From Dicaeum eximium (taxonomy: Eukaryota > Chordata > Aves > Passeriformes > Dicaeidae): 64,000 nt of DNA. The notes beneath the pieces were generated by a model. It ran no database searches. It was not told the origin of the DNA and saw only the letters and a program-made list of their open reading frames with translations. Shown piece after piece: positions 12,419-25,575 of the stretch. The stretch spans positions 62,001 to 126,000 of the forward strand of contig VWZP01009950.1 in NCBI GenBank assembly GCA_013396995.1, written 5' to 3'. Made by a program: the position numbers and the translations under genes. Numbering within the stretch: position 1 is the first letter of the stretch; every line of letters starts with the position of its first letter.

Positions 12419-13629
12419 TGTGTTTGGTTTTAGTTTGGGGCTGCTTTTTTTTTTCTCTCTGAGTCATATAGTGCATAAAGAACAAAGGGGAACTTCTTAG
12501 TATTCACAGTGAGTTTGTATTGTAAATTTGTATCTGGCAGCTAGGTAGAAAAAAATTAACAGTACTTAATTTTAGGGTAAGTATTCTGGACTTTATTACT
12601 CAGGCATTTGATGTGGGAGCTTTCATCTTGCTGCATTTCAAGCAATTGAAGATAGCATCCACAATACAGAGCATGTAATTTATTTACTAGCAGTTTTTTG
12701 CTGTCTCACTGTCAGGCTGCTGTTCAGCTTTGTACAGAAATACTTCAAGAGAAGAACATCTAATAATTTTTAAGACACCTAGAAAAACTTAATTCTTGCC
12801 ATGCTTGTTTCAAATTGATATGGAGGAACTAGTTAGCTATTATTGTTAGGACTTTATCATCCTGTGGGCTGGTTCTCTCTCTCTCTGATGCCCACTCAGA
12901 AATCAGGACTGAAAAAAAAATTTACTTTGAGTTCAGATTACCTTGAAAAAAGTAATGGATTTTTTTAAAGGAGATTTGCATTAAAAACTGGTTGTGTTTT
13001 AAATCTGGTCCTTCCTGATATGGTAGCAAGATCATACATAGAGGAATGTAATTATCAAAGTGAGAGAGCTGATATTTTATTTAGGGTATTGATGTATATT
13101 AACCAGGTTTAACCAGGGTGCTTGCACCCTTCCTACAGATCAAAACAGTGTCAAGTGATGCTCTGGAAAAAGACCCCTTTTGCCTGCAGGAGTTTAGCAG
13201 TGTTGATTGTGGCTTGCTTATAAACCTGAGTGACCACTGCTATAGCAGCTGGTTCTAAACATGGTGTAGAACTGTTCCTTGCTCAGTACTCTTCTTGTAT
13301 TTTCTAAAAACAACAGCTGCTTATTTATTACCCAATTATATTCAAAAGTTGAACTCAATGAGTTTCTTTACTCATGGTTGAATTAACTCATTGCTAAGAC
13401 TGTTAACTGTGCTTTTCCTTTCCTTGATCTGATGCGATTGCAGTTAGAAGGTCATGCAAAAAGAAATTTAAAATTAGCCTGGTTGTGCCCATTCCATGTG
13501 CAATGCAATGAGAATAGAAAATCTTTAAACCTAAGCTGTTGACATCTAAGTGAAACACTTCTTTGGAACTCATTCTTTCTTTGTTTCATAGTTACTGACT
13601 TTTAAAGCTCTGGAACTATCGTAGCTTAG

Positions 13630-13724
13630 CTACAAAGCTACTGTTGCTTTGTAGGTATACATAGCTACAAAGCAACAGTAGCTATGTAGCTACACATAGC
13701 TACAAAGCTACTGTTGCTTTGTAG
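13630..13724 (+). repeat. Three-copy 25-bp direct/inverted repeat cluster, cruciform-prone
   Basis: A 25-bp unit that starts CTACAAAG and ends CTTTGTAG occurs at 13630-13654 and again, identical, at 13700-13724, exactly 70 bp apart. Between them, at 13665-13689, is the same unit in reverse orientation with one mismatch. Each direct copy is also a small hairpin by itself (CTACAAAG against CTTTGTAG). The direct copies extend a few bases further on both sides. It resembles no CR1 or LTR part I know. Confidence 0.85.
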
Positions 13725-14933
13725 GTATGTGTATCTCAAAAGGACCAACAAACCAAATATTCTGTGAGCAGCATGCTAGTGGATAGAAGTTACTAAGTGA
13801 GTAGAAGGTGTTAGACATACAAACCAATTTTGCTGTACTGTTCCTCAATGAAAGTTATTGTTCAGGATATCTGTGACAGTAGCTTCAACTTTTAAAACAC
13901 TGGGAATACATAAATACTAAATTTTTTTTAATCCAGGCAGAGTTCTTTCCACCAGTTCCAGTTGTACTCAGGTTGGATATACAGGAAGGTTTTGTGTTGC
14001 TTGATCTGCTTTTTTTTTGCCTCAAGAGTGGAGGGAGTGTTTGGGGTTTTTTTCCCTGCTTTAAGTCATCAGGTTTGCATTTTGGTGTAAAGGTCTTAAT
14101 TAAACCATTATACAAGAGCAACCGTTTAGAAATGCCTAACATGAAGTACATTTGTTTCAGTCTGGATTTCAGCTGTATAATGTGCTTTTTAAATCCGAGA
14201 TTTTTTTTCAAAGAATTGGTGGGATGTAAGTGCTCAAATCTTGTGGGAAATCAGTATTACATTCTTTTTCATGTAGACCCATGTACATCCAACGGAGCAC
14301 TGCAAGAAGATACAGGGATCCCAAAGGGCTGTGTTTGGATTTGTGTGAGCTGCCAATGCAAAGGCTGTCAGAGAGAAGTGTCCTTTCTGCCAGGTCATGG
14401 CAGATGCCTTGTGCTTTAGTCCTCTTCATCCTATCCCTGTCAACTTTTGATGATTTAAAGCTGTGTTACCTACTTAGGATTTCTTTGCTGAGTTACCTAT
14501 TCATCAGTAATTCCTTGTTTGCAAGGTGGGTTGGCAGAAAGTGCAGGGAAACGAAAGGAATTTTGAGCTGTAAATCAGAATATTGCATTGGTGATGGATA
14601 CCGGATAGGATGCAGTGAGCTGATGTTTCCTGTGGCTCTGAGGAATGTGAAAGAATGCATCCATCTCCCTGTGACTCCCTCTGTACTGCAAAATTATTGC
14701 ATTTTTGGGGCCAAGTCTAGGGTACCCTTTAGATAAGATGAAATTATTTGTAGAGCAGGATAGATGTAGCCCTGGAATACTTTATATGGATGGCACAGTA
14801 ACCTGAATATCTTCTTATTTAAAGTGGTGTTTCTTTGAGAATTTCACATGTCTGGCTAATATTAAGTAAGGAGATAGCTTCCAGAAGAGTAAATAAAAAG
14901 CATTCTGATGATTTTTTTGTTGGTTTTATTTTA

Positions 14934-14939
14934 TAGTAG
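14934..14939 (+). promoter_or_regulatory. SPAG16: Tandem NAGNAG splice acceptor (TAGTAG) of SPAG16 exon E
   Basis: Two AG dinucleotides three bases apart follow the same pyrimidine-rich tract. Use of the first starts the exon at 14937 and gives GTA (valine) at the junction codon; use of the second starts it at 14940 and deletes that one codon. Both keep the frame. The first AG is closer to the tract and is the default choice here. Confidence 0.75.
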
Positions 14940-15088
14940 GCCATGATTGTACGAAGAAGAAAGGGTTTGAAGGTCCCACCCAGAAAGCTCTTCGGGAAGC
15001 CAGGCAGCAAAAATTCCTTGTTGTTGCAAGCTCTTCCTGTGCTCCAGATGAAGATGCAGAGATGATGAAGGGCAGGAGAGATCTAAAG
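14937..15088 (+). CDS. SPAG16: SPAG16 internal exon E (linker before WD40 domain)
   Basis: The exon is 152 bases: two bases completing a G-starting codon, then 50 codons ending in phase 0. It reads GHDCTKKKGFEGPTQKALRE, then ARQQKFLVVASSSC and on to MMKGRRDLK. The landmark EGPTQKALREAR matches the mammalian EGPTQKGLREAR, which fixes frame and identity. The residues after it (FLVVASSSCAPDEDAEMM) look unlike mammals and are typical of a fast-changing linker. The donor GTACTG at 15089 follows AAG. Because of the TAGTAG acceptor the exon may also begin three bases later. Confidence 0.92.
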
Positions 15089-18000
15089 GTACTGTGTTCT
15101 TTCCAGCTGTACAGTATCAGTCTTCTTTATACTAAGCTGTGCTAAAAGATACCTGTCCAATGTGATTAAAAGAAGTCCTGCTTAGCTGAAGTAAATAGGA
15201 CAGGTAGGTAACAAGTTGGGTTTTTTTTTTAATACAAGTTTCTATCACAATTAAATTTTCAGGGAATTACAGGAACTGTGATTAATTGAAGCTAGCAGTC
15301 TACTTTCTGAGAATCCAATGTAATCACCTAGCAGAGGAGGAGGAGTGGCTGTAATTGCTTCTTGCTCTGTTGTGTTTCATTTGTAACTTGAGAAATCCTG
15401 ATGTGTTCCATAATGCTTGCAAACTTTTCCAGCGTTTCAGACTGTTCCATCTGGGACTAAAAGGGACAATATCTGAAAGGCTAAGAGCAAAAAACTGGTA
15501 ATTTCCTCACAGTCAGAGCTTCTAAACCTGTATATACCAGAGGTGGGTTACTGCTTCAGTTTGGAAGTTGTGCAAAATCAAATTTAATTCCTGATTGGAT
15601 ATTTTTTTTTATTATGGAAAAGAATGTTTACTTTATTTCAATTGTTTTATACTATGAGGTTGCATTTTGGGACTACATAACAATGCTTTTTATTTTTCCT
15701 AATAGAGGTGAACATTGTAATATCTAAAATTTCAGATGCTCCTAAAACTGTTATGCTGCTCTACTTTTGTTTGAGAACTAGTTAGAGTTTAAACTGTGTT
15801 TTTTGAGAAGGAAAAAAGCTTTAGTTGATGGTGATATAGTCAGAAGCAACTTCAGTCTTTCCCTGTCTCCACAAGAATATGTCCAATTAGTAATTAATTT
15901 TTGTAGGTTTCTGTCTGGCTTTGCAAGAGCATTTAATCTGTTTCACTTTGGCAGTGCACCTCTCCTCAGACAAACTTACCATTTTAGTTCTGATTTCATT
16001 CTTTTTTCTTCTCCTGAGCCCTCAAATAAAAAAAAATCTGTATCTGTCTATATCTCTTCTGTTGCTTACTGAAACATTTCTCACCATGTATAGAAAATAT
16101 TTCTCCACACCTGTTAGTATCTGAGGCACACCGGTCAGTCCATGTCCACTTTCCCTGTTTTTCATGCAGTGGTGAAAAACTTCCAAGCTAGAGTCTTAAA
16201 GGTATCTCCTCTCTTCATTCTGACTTGTGAACAGATAAAATTTCATAATCCAAGAAACAATCATTTTTGTGTTTCTGTTTCTACTGAAGTCATCAGGATT
16301 TTTATGGGAAACTTCAGCAGAGTTATGTTTCACCCCCAAAATATAAACTCTGCACAGGTAGTGTGCCTGTCTGGCTCTTGTTCTTTGAAATTCATGAGCA
16401 CAGTTAGTTGACTGGTTCTGGCAAGCATCTGTGTTTTTACAGATCTTACATTTCCCAAAGGAGTCCCACCAGAGGCCCTGATGTCTTTATTTAATCAATG
16501 GATTAGAAAACTGGGTCTGTTCCAGAAATAAAGCATCAGAAAATATGGGCATGTTTGAATGTACTAGAACTTTCCATGGCTAAGCAATAATCTAAAACTT
16601 TAGGTGTGACATTAGCATCTCTTCCAAATGGAACAATAGGTTTTTTTCACCTCACATTTTCTGGATCTATTATTTCTAAATATTTTCTTCCTTGTAATAA
16701 AGGATTCCAGTTTGGATAGTGCATGTGGATAACTGCTTAGGATCTTAGAAATAAATGACAGAGGGAATAATGAATGTGTAGAATTCAAAGAGGTGAGTTA
16801 AAATTGTATTTAAAACAGAAGAGACAGAACTCTGTCCTGTAGTGCACATTTATTGAACTACAGTTCTAATCTGTTGTATTGAATTAAAATAATGTGTTCT
16901 TTTTCAGGTGTTTAGGTATCTTAAGTATTTGTTCCCATCAAAGGTATAAAGGAGAGTCTTCCCTTGCTTAGGTGAATTTCTGTGATAATTGGAATCAAGC
17001 TTATGTGGTGTCTCATCTGCTCTGACCTACATCAAAAGATCTTTTAAGTTCTGCTCTGTGTTGTGTAACTTAAATTTTTTTTTCTTACAATAATTCAACG
17101 TGAATGAACATGAACATCTGCTGAAAAGTGTTCCATAAGTCATTTTAATGTTTTATTGGGAAGGGTAAAATTGGTTTTTACTTATTGAGATTATGATTCA
17201 TTTAAATTCTCTTTATACCACTAAGGAAGTAGGAGTCAGAGCATGAATTTGGTCAGTTCCATGCAGTTGGGTGAGGAATATATGGAAGAAATAAATGCAA
17301 TTGAAATCCTGCATTTGCATATGCATTTACAACAAAATAGGGAAAAAGAGAACAGAAGATGTGGAAAATCGAGGTAAAATTCACTGTCTAGTATTGCCAA
17401 GCCTGTTTCAGTAAATGTAAGTGAACTTTAAAGCTTACAAAAGTTTAGAGGGAACATGTTATCCAATTTATAAATTTAGGCACTTGGATTATATCCCATT
17501 CAATAAAAAGCCACTATATTGTCATGAGATTGTATCCTTGAGACAAAATTATAAATGTTTGTATTAACTGTACTGTTACATAGCAGTGAACTATGGTGAT
17601 GGAAATGATTTAACATCTCTTCTGTGCCTGGTAGCTAAATAGTGATCTAATAAATGCCTGTGCTTTTTAGTAGATGCAAATATGAGTCATAGCTGAGCTA
17701 GAACATTTCCTTCAAGGACAGACATATTGTGTTACTGCAATATCCTGTAAAAGCTGACATGTCATTTAAAACACAGAGTCCCTTTGATGTGAAGTTTATC
17801 ACTGAAACAGTGAGTGAAAAAGCTACTGGATTTTTTTTTTTCTAAGAGAACACCTTATCCTGATTTGACAATCTTCGTTATGAGACCAAATTAAATTGTA
17901 GTAACAGACAATTAGTTTAAACTGTTTGCATATCTGGCCCTTAATAAGCCAGTATCAATAGCATAAGTAGTTTTAGATTAAGAATGTGCATAGAGTACTA

Positions 18001-18959
18001 CTTTAAACATTTAAATTAATTAAAATGCACTCACAGGTCATTAAAATTGTAGAGAACCTTTGATAATGTGAATTTCATTATGCTCTTGAAATTTTTCCTA
18101 TTTTTATTCTCTCAGGTTCCTTTCAGAGTACATTCTATGTATGATTGCTTTTATAAGTTCTTAGCAGGACAATTGCAGCTTCTTTATGTTCACTAAATTA
18201 TATTTCTACATGTATTACAACCCAGTTTAATTTTCTGAAGTTTTACTTGTTGTAAAACTTTATCTAAAGGTGTGTTGGATATTTCTGGAGTTGAGGAAGT
18301 AGCTGTTTCTGTGGGACAGATTTTGCAATTATGGCCATTGTGTATATTAAAAATAGAGAGTAAAATCCAGTGATCACACAGATATGGCTTTTGTAATGAA
18401 TAAGATTTTGGGTTGAAATATCACATGGGTGCATGTATTACACTGAAGTTTCTCCTCAGATCTATGGAAAAAAGAGTACAGTATTTACAAGAACTGCTGT
18501 TCCTGTGCTCTCAAGTAGAAAGGGAGATGAAACAAAGTGATTACTTAATCAGATTATTGAGTTTGAATATAAACTAGCACAGGTGTATTGGGGACAGAAT
18601 TAGAAAGATGGTCCCAAAGTAGTTAGGAAGGGTCGTAAATGAAACAGACAATCACTTTGTGTTTGTAATAACGTGGCACAGAAAGCACTGATTTGATATT
18701 CAGAAGAGAGCAGGTGACTGACAGATAATACTGGGAATGCTTATTTCTACAGCCCTTCCCTGGCAGAATAAAACTGCAGAAATGGAGCTAAGAAAATTAA
18801 TACAAGTTACTCAAATATAACACTGCAGCCTAGAGAAAGGAAAGGAAAATCTGTGTTTCAAATGAGATAAAAAGTAAAAGCTAAGGAATCACAGACTAGA
18901 CAGTATAACTTACATTCCTAAGGAAGTTGGCAGTGCATAACTGAAATTTTACTCAATAT

Positions 18960-19770
18960 CTGCAAGAAACCAGGGAATGAACTGGGAAAATGGGTTTGCA
19001 AGGAAAAATTGTTTCAATCCAGTCTATACTGCATCCATGGAAGGATAAGAGGTACCATGGCTAACATACAAGAGCATTTAGAAAGGTTTTAGAAAGGCTT
19101 TGGATACTGTCTCACAGATTAATTCCTGTGAACAACTCTGGAAATTTGGCTTGACATATTTTTTTTTTTAAATTAATGGCAAATAGATTAGGAACATGCA
19201 GATATACTGAGGAGGCTTTTTTGCAGGGATATATTGTCCTTAATGATCTGGAAAATGGAACAGAAAATAAGCTGACAGAATTTGCAGACCAAGTGACCTG
19301 AGTTTGGTGGGGCTGGAACAGGAAGTGCAGCTGAGGACAGGAGTGGAATTCCAAACCTGACCTACTGGAGAACTGGTCTAAAGAGATAACAAACAATATA
19401 ATAAGAGGTACAAAGCTCTGCCTTTAAAAAATGATCCAATGTACAAACAGAGATCAAGAAGATTAGAAAGAGTTGATCATTGGCTTTCAATTAGAGTAGA
19501 CTCTAGGGTATGTTGTGTAAAACAGGCTTAACATGAATTGAAAACCACATAATATTGTGGAATAGCTGAACACTGTGCTGCAGTTTAAACCAGCATTATG
19601 GCCTGGAGCATGTGGAATATTCCTCTTGCTAATTTCCCATGGTGTGTGGCTTTGGCTGCAGTTTTGTGTGCAGTCTGATCACAGCTCGTCAGGAGACAAT
19701 GGAGCATCTACACCAGAGCAGTAAGAACAATGAAAAGTCTATGAAACTGTCAAAGAAAGGGTGAAGAGGG
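18960..19770 (+). mobile_element. Ancient degraded CR1/L3-type LINE ORF2 relic, sense
   Basis: The order of recognisable pieces follows the reverse-transcriptase part of CR1/L3 LINEs. At 19090-19115 the text GAAAGGCTTTGGATACTGTC corresponds to the family's AFDTV-type segment. At 19225-19260 CCTTAATGATCTGGAAAATG resembles the NDL segment, and at 19275-19300 CTGACAGAATTTGCAGACCA resembles the KFADD region. At 19670-19760 GCAGTCTGATCACAGC and the following text match the 3' part of ORF2. It is full of indels and stops, so it is long dead. It may begin as early as about 18690. The match is by eye against remembered consensus. Confidence 0.6.
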
Positions 19771-22700
19771 AAATTGGGTAGTCTACAGAAAAGAACCCTA
19801 TGGTTCTTTTGCATAGGTTGCATCCTTAAAATACGAAAGAATTTTGTTAAAAAAAAAACAAACCAGAAATAAAACCAAAAGCAAATCCAAAATTACAAAA
19901 CAATTTGTTAGAACAAGTTGTAATAAAGTAGAAATTCGGTAAGAGTCACTCAAAGTGCAGTGGATGTTAAGCAGCAAAGAGAATGTATATCCTTAGAATA
20001 TGATGCCTCTTTCTTTCTACTTACAGAATTAATGTTCTGTGACTCAAATGTTAAGAGTATGATCCAATATTAACTTGCTGTAATTTAAAATGCATCCTTT
20101 AGTTGGTTTTGATGGATATTAATTTTAAAGGATTACATGTTTTGTTAGGCAATTCCATATTTTTTTTAGAGATACTTTTGCTATGGACTTGAAAATGGTA
20201 AAAAGAAAGCTGCTTTTTAGGTGAAATTCATGCTTTAAAAATTGTCTATTGTATTCTGTAATGTAACAGATAATGTGATGATGGCTTTAGTTTTAGGATT
20301 TGCTCAAATGTCTTTAAAGATGTGGGGGCTATGTGAAGAAAATGAGAAAATGCTTCAGAATGTTAGCTACAAATAAAGCTATAGAGGAAGTATTCATTCA
20401 GTTGCAAGACCAAATTATAAAGGCAACTTATTTTAGAATTTTCCATCCACCTTTGCAGCTTTATTAAATTGAGACATCCAATGCCTTGCATTTTTAGTAG
20501 TAAATTTGATTCTTTAAGCCATCAGTACTTGGTAAAGCTACCTCATAGAGCATCCAAAGGGTTTTCTTTGTACTGAAGAACAAGGTTTATTTTGAGTCAC
20601 TGCATGCTGCCAAGAATAATAAAGTAACAGGCCCCCAAGATGGAGAACCAATACAGAAAGTTGTTGAGAAGTAAGATCCATTTGATCTTAATTCTAATTG
20701 TACATAGGCTTTGCATATTCATATATTTCTTTCTGTATTTGAGTGTCAATAATGACAGATTTTAGAATAATAGGCTGTCTTCAGTGAGACTGAATCTCAC
20801 TCTTGCTATAGTCGCTTGCAAAAACTGCTGCTAAATAATAAAATTACTGGGTTTTGTATGAAAATACTTTGATCTCCTGAAAGAGGGATGTATGGAAACC
20901 GTATTTAACTGAAGAAAAAACCTTTGAGTTCTCTTTGCATATAAGATATAACAGATATAAAAAATAACATAAAGACTTCAAAATGTTTGGTTTTCTTTGC
21001 TTTTGCAAATAGCTGCTGCTGTCTTCCTCGGGACAGACAAATTGAGAGAGTTAGGAATTGTGTTGTGCATGAGGGTTTCCTTTATCCCTCACAGCTCCTG
21101 CAGCACTTTCCCTCATTCACGCTGGGCTGGAGGATAGGATCTGGCTTTGCCTGAGTTGAGAGAACTTTGCAGAGGCACCAGGGCTCCCTGCAGAACACCC
21201 AAGCAGGAGGTGGGATGGTGCTTGCACAGCTGCTGGTCATGACAGCAGTGTTGGCCTTTGAGACCACAACTGAGCAATTTCATTAACTCGGCACCAGCGC
21301 TTTGTTTTCCCTCTAATTAAAGTGTCAAGACCTTAACATTTCTCTTGGAAAGCATGTGGGAGTTCTGGGGGGAGAGGAGGAGAATGGTTTAGTTGTGCTT
21401 GTTTGTGCACTAACAGATGCTCGGTGCTTACAGCCCCCGAGGGGAATTCTGCCCGCACAACCTCTCTAACAGTTCCAGTGCTCCTCAGAATGGTAAACTT
21501 CTGCCAAGATCTCCATTTCTTTCAAGGAAGGAGAGGCACTAACTAGCAGTAGCATGCACTACACAGGGCATGAGTAGTGCTGGGTACCTCAGTTACAATA
21601 TTAGTGGTGCAAACTTCATTTCACTTGAAAGATGTTGATGGTTTTTAGGAAGGGCTTCTTCTTGTGTGAGAAGGAAAAGCTCTAAATTCCACAAAAGTCT
21701 ATTTCCAATTATAGTTCCTCTATTTTTTTTCCCAAGGTCTGTTTTGTAATGAAAAGTTTATGATGCAGGAGTTGGGAAGAGTTGTGTAATAATTTGGAAA
21801 CTCTCTATACTAAGTTTTAATTTTCAATACAACAAATCAATGATTTGCTTGGTGTTTTTGGGTATTGATAAAACACATTAAAGTGTTAATTGTAATTGAT
21901 ACACAACTGCAAGTCAAAATGTTCAGAATAGTAATAGTATTTGAACTGGGTAAATAATCATCACTGTTTTTAAAGGAGTATTCTTCCAGAAGTATTTGCA
22001 GTCTACATTCAGTGGTTAACCTTAGCTTGGTGTTCAGGGAATGTGGCTAAAAAGGCAATATATTAACTACTGCTTGGTATATGTACACAAATACAGTAGA
22101 TTTATAGTATCCACAAAAAAAGCAGATTAAATGAGGCCAAACTTAATACTAATTGGGGTTTTTGTTTTGTTCTTTTCTCCATTTTAATGTAGTTCAGCTA
22201 AAGTTATTAATGGATAAAACTAGATGCCTTTCAAATTAGTGAAATGTGATTGAAATATGAAGTAAGTGCTCAGACCCCCAAAATCTGGAGGGAAAGGTTC
22301 AGGTGCTGACTGTATTATTTATATTTTAAATTAACTATTCTGCAGTAAGTTATGGATTTTGGTGTTTCAATCTTTTTTCCCAATATTTAAACAAAGCCTT
22401 TGCATATGTCAACATCACTTTAAGGAAAATGAAATTCAACATTAGCATTTCGTTTTCATGGTAACAAATCTCTAACATAGCCTAAGAGCCCTGGCACTAC
22501 TCACAGTGTTCAGTGTTGTTTGTCTTGTATATTCAAACAGCACTTCTGGGAGTGGAAAGTAAAATCTTAATTGTTTCTGTTTCAATACAATGAAATGAAA
22601 TAAAATACTAAGTCTTTACTCCAAACAGTTTATGAATTAACAATCAGAGCATTTTCTCCAGAAAATGTGACAGTTTCATTGGAGTGTCACATACTATGAG

Positions 22701-22987
22701 GATAATGTTAATGGGTCACAGGCCTCTTTGTAATTGGATTTCCAGTTTGAATCTAGGCCTGACAGGTTTGATCATGATTAAAACTAGTTGTTGTATAATC
22801 ATGGATTAATTGATCTTACCTGCTCTTACATGCAGTAAGCAAAGTGCAACCTCTGTCAGCAGGGAGCTGAGGCTGGGCAGGCAACTCAGATTTGTTTCCA
22901 CTACATGCAACCACTTGTAAAGCACAACTGCTAAACAATTTTGTGGACACATTAGGAATCTTCTCATATTGCAAATTTGTTTTTTCA

Positions 22988-23034
22988 GAAGTGCAGTTTA
23001 ATGGAGTGGAGTGCAGTTTAAGTGCAGTGGAGTT
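22988..23034 (+). repeat. Short imperfect tandem repeat (GAGTGCAGTTTA-like)
   Basis: The words GTGCAGTTTA and GTGGAGT recur three times in about 45 bases. It is a small slippage-type repeat. Confidence 0.6.
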
Positions 23035-25514
23035 TGGCCATGATCTCTGAGCTTGGGGGCCAAAAAGCAGAATGAGTCAAGTGGTTTCACAGCTCATTCA
23101 TAAGTATGGTTTTTTCCTGTTTCCTTTCTGAAGTCCTCTCTCCTCTCTAGCAGCTCCCCTTCTCTTTCCTCCCTCTGCTCTCTGTGTAAATTCTCTAATT
23201 CCTTTCAGTTTAGGTGCTGAATGACAAGGTTTGAGCACACAAGTTTGGAAGCCTAGTTACAGAATTCTGTTACTGAGAACAAAGGTCACACCATACTGAT
23301 GTGACAGCAGAACACCAAATACTCAGTGGACAGTTTCAGTTTGCATTTCTTTTGTATGTTTTACACCATAGTTCCGTGTTTATTGTTTCCAAATTTTTAC
23401 CTTGTGTATATTTAGTTCAGATAATGTGCTGTATACTGTAAATTAACCAAAGCTGATCATCCAATCAGACATTTATAATTGACTAGAAATATGAAGCTGT
23501 TTCTATATTTGGAGGAATGCTTCACTCACTGCAGAAAGCAAACCTCCCCCATGTTTCTATAGCACCTGCAAAGAAATTGTTCTCTTGAAGCAGTACAGCA
23601 AAAATTGAGATATGCTGTGATGTAAATCTCTCAAGAGTTCATTCCCACAAAAAAGAAATAAACAAGAAAAAAATCACTATGCAAAATCACAGTTCATAGT
23701 ATTTTTAAAATATTTAATCATTAGAAAAATGTAGTTTACCAGTGGTACTTGTTAATGTGAAAATGTCTACACTATATTTTCACACTTCTGGTGTGTAATA
23801 ATTATAATTTTTTAAATATTCTGTTTAGCTTACTTACATCTTCTAGATAATTTAGGAATAATGCATATAATGGTGACAGGTCTCGGTCTGGAAAGGATGT
23901 TAGCAGTAGTAGAGGAATTCACAGGCCTCCTTCACATGTGGTGTAGAAATTGTTCTGTGCTACAAGATGTTCATATCCTGGCTTGAATCCAGCAGACAAA
24001 TAATCAAGGAGCAGCACACAGTTGTGTAATACTTAAGAATATCCCAGTTGTATGTTTTGACATAGATCACAGGTTGGTTAATGTGAAGATACTGCCCTTG
24101 GTTTTTGGCACAGTCAGTTGTTGAACAATAGTTTTTATCCAAACAATAGTTATTGGAAGGAGATGTTCTCTTAAGTTCCAGGCTAGAAGGCTTTGGCAGG
24201 TGTTTATCCTGCTGCTCCTGGTCTGTTGTTGGCTAAACTTCCCTTGCTCTGATCCTGCCCCTCCAAACTCATAGCTCATGACCAATTCCTGCCTGCCACT
24301 GAAGCTGTGAATAACACAGTGTGCAAGCTTGCTTTGATCTCAAAAATCCACCCAGCCTAAAATAATTTGGGAAATAACAATGAAGAGAGGCTGACAGGGC
24401 TTTGTTGGCATAATTCTTTTTTTATAGAGTTTTGTTCCATTTTAATGGAAAACATCCTATTATGTACTAGTTAAATGTTTTATTACACAGTTTATAAAAA
24501 TAATAAGGGGGGAAGGCTGACAATATTTGGAGCACATTTAAGGATAATTGGAGAGGTCCTATGTTGTATTTGATAACTCCTGTATTGTTTTTAAAAACAC
24601 AACCACACAAGCTAATACATCACATATTTTGTTAGCCTTGGTGCTAAGTTAACTGATTTCAGTCTGGGAGTCATAGCAAGGAGCGCTTTACAGCCTTTGT
24701 AGTTTATTTCCATTTTTGTCAGGATACACACCAAGTAAGCTTCTAGCCACCATCTGGTAACGTGTGTGAGTGGAGAGCCTCAGTGGCAGTAAAAGAGGCT
24801 GGCTGTGCCAAGGCTGTGACTGGGAGCTTAGTTAGAACAAGCCAACACCTGTGCAGGGGACTATTCTTATCAGCTGTGTCAGCTCCTCTGCAAGGCTCCA
24901 GACTGGCTCACATTTTATACCTTTTGAGGTGGTCTTTTCTGTTTGGATTTTTAAATAATTTTTGAACATCAGGAAAGCTTTTAAATTAGACATTTGGAGG
25001 TGTCAGTGTTGTTCCTGACATTACAAATCCTGAGTTTATTTACTTTTAAAGATTTTTTTACTAATTGAATTAATTCATCATGAATTTCCTGTCAGAAGTA
25101 AGTTACTGGAACAAAGGTAATGAGAGAAAACCAGGAAAGGGTAACTTTTTTGCCCCTCTTTGCAGCCAAATGTATTTGAGCATCACTTTAGTATATCATT
25201 GGATTGTTCCAGTCATAGCACAGCTGAGATTTGATTTTATTAATGATCTCTTTTTTGTTAGTCTGTATCAACTCTAATTTGGCTATTATTTTTAGCTACA
25301 TAAATATACTACACCTGTGAGAGGTTGATGTACATTATCTTCATTATCTCTTACATTATCTTCTTATAGCTGCACACCCAGTCATTGCATCCACTTACCA
25401 AGGGGTTTTAACCTTTCAGTATTTTTTTTTCTCAAAATAGTGTCCATACATTTAGCAGTTATTTAAAGCTCTGCAAAGGTGTCCAGGTTCCCTGCCATGG
25501 AAGTTAGTAGGAAT

Positions 25515-25575
25515 AGGTCATGGAATCATTGAGTAGATTGAGTTGGAAGGTACATTAGATGCCTAAATGCTTTTG
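25515..25575 (-). mobile_element. CR1 3' end scrap, antisense
   Basis: TCATGGAATCATTGAG followed by GAGTTGGAAGGTACATTAGA is the reverse of the CR1 terminal segment (family: TCATAGAATCAT...TTGGAAGGGACC). Only about 60 bp remain. Confidence 0.7.

Larger units (their letters stand above)
9279..14936 (+). other. SPAG16: SPAG16 intron, about 5.7 kb, with LTR and CR1 insertions
   Basis: The intron carries several separately listed elements: a T/G microsatellite right after the donor, an antisense solo LTR, a sense CR1 tail, and a cluster of 25-bp inverted repeats. The segment 11743-12117, just before the CR1 tail, is richer in GC but I could not name it. The rest is AT-rich unique-looking sequence. 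The end is a pyrimidine-rich tract running to TTATAGTAG at 14931-14939. Confidence 0.8.

Noticed and set aside
13973..14736. Overlapping + strand open frames of 148 and 168 codons in the intron before exon E
   Set aside because: They lack family likeness, overlap each other in different frames, have odd composition and show no splice or promoter context. They are most likely chance open frames.
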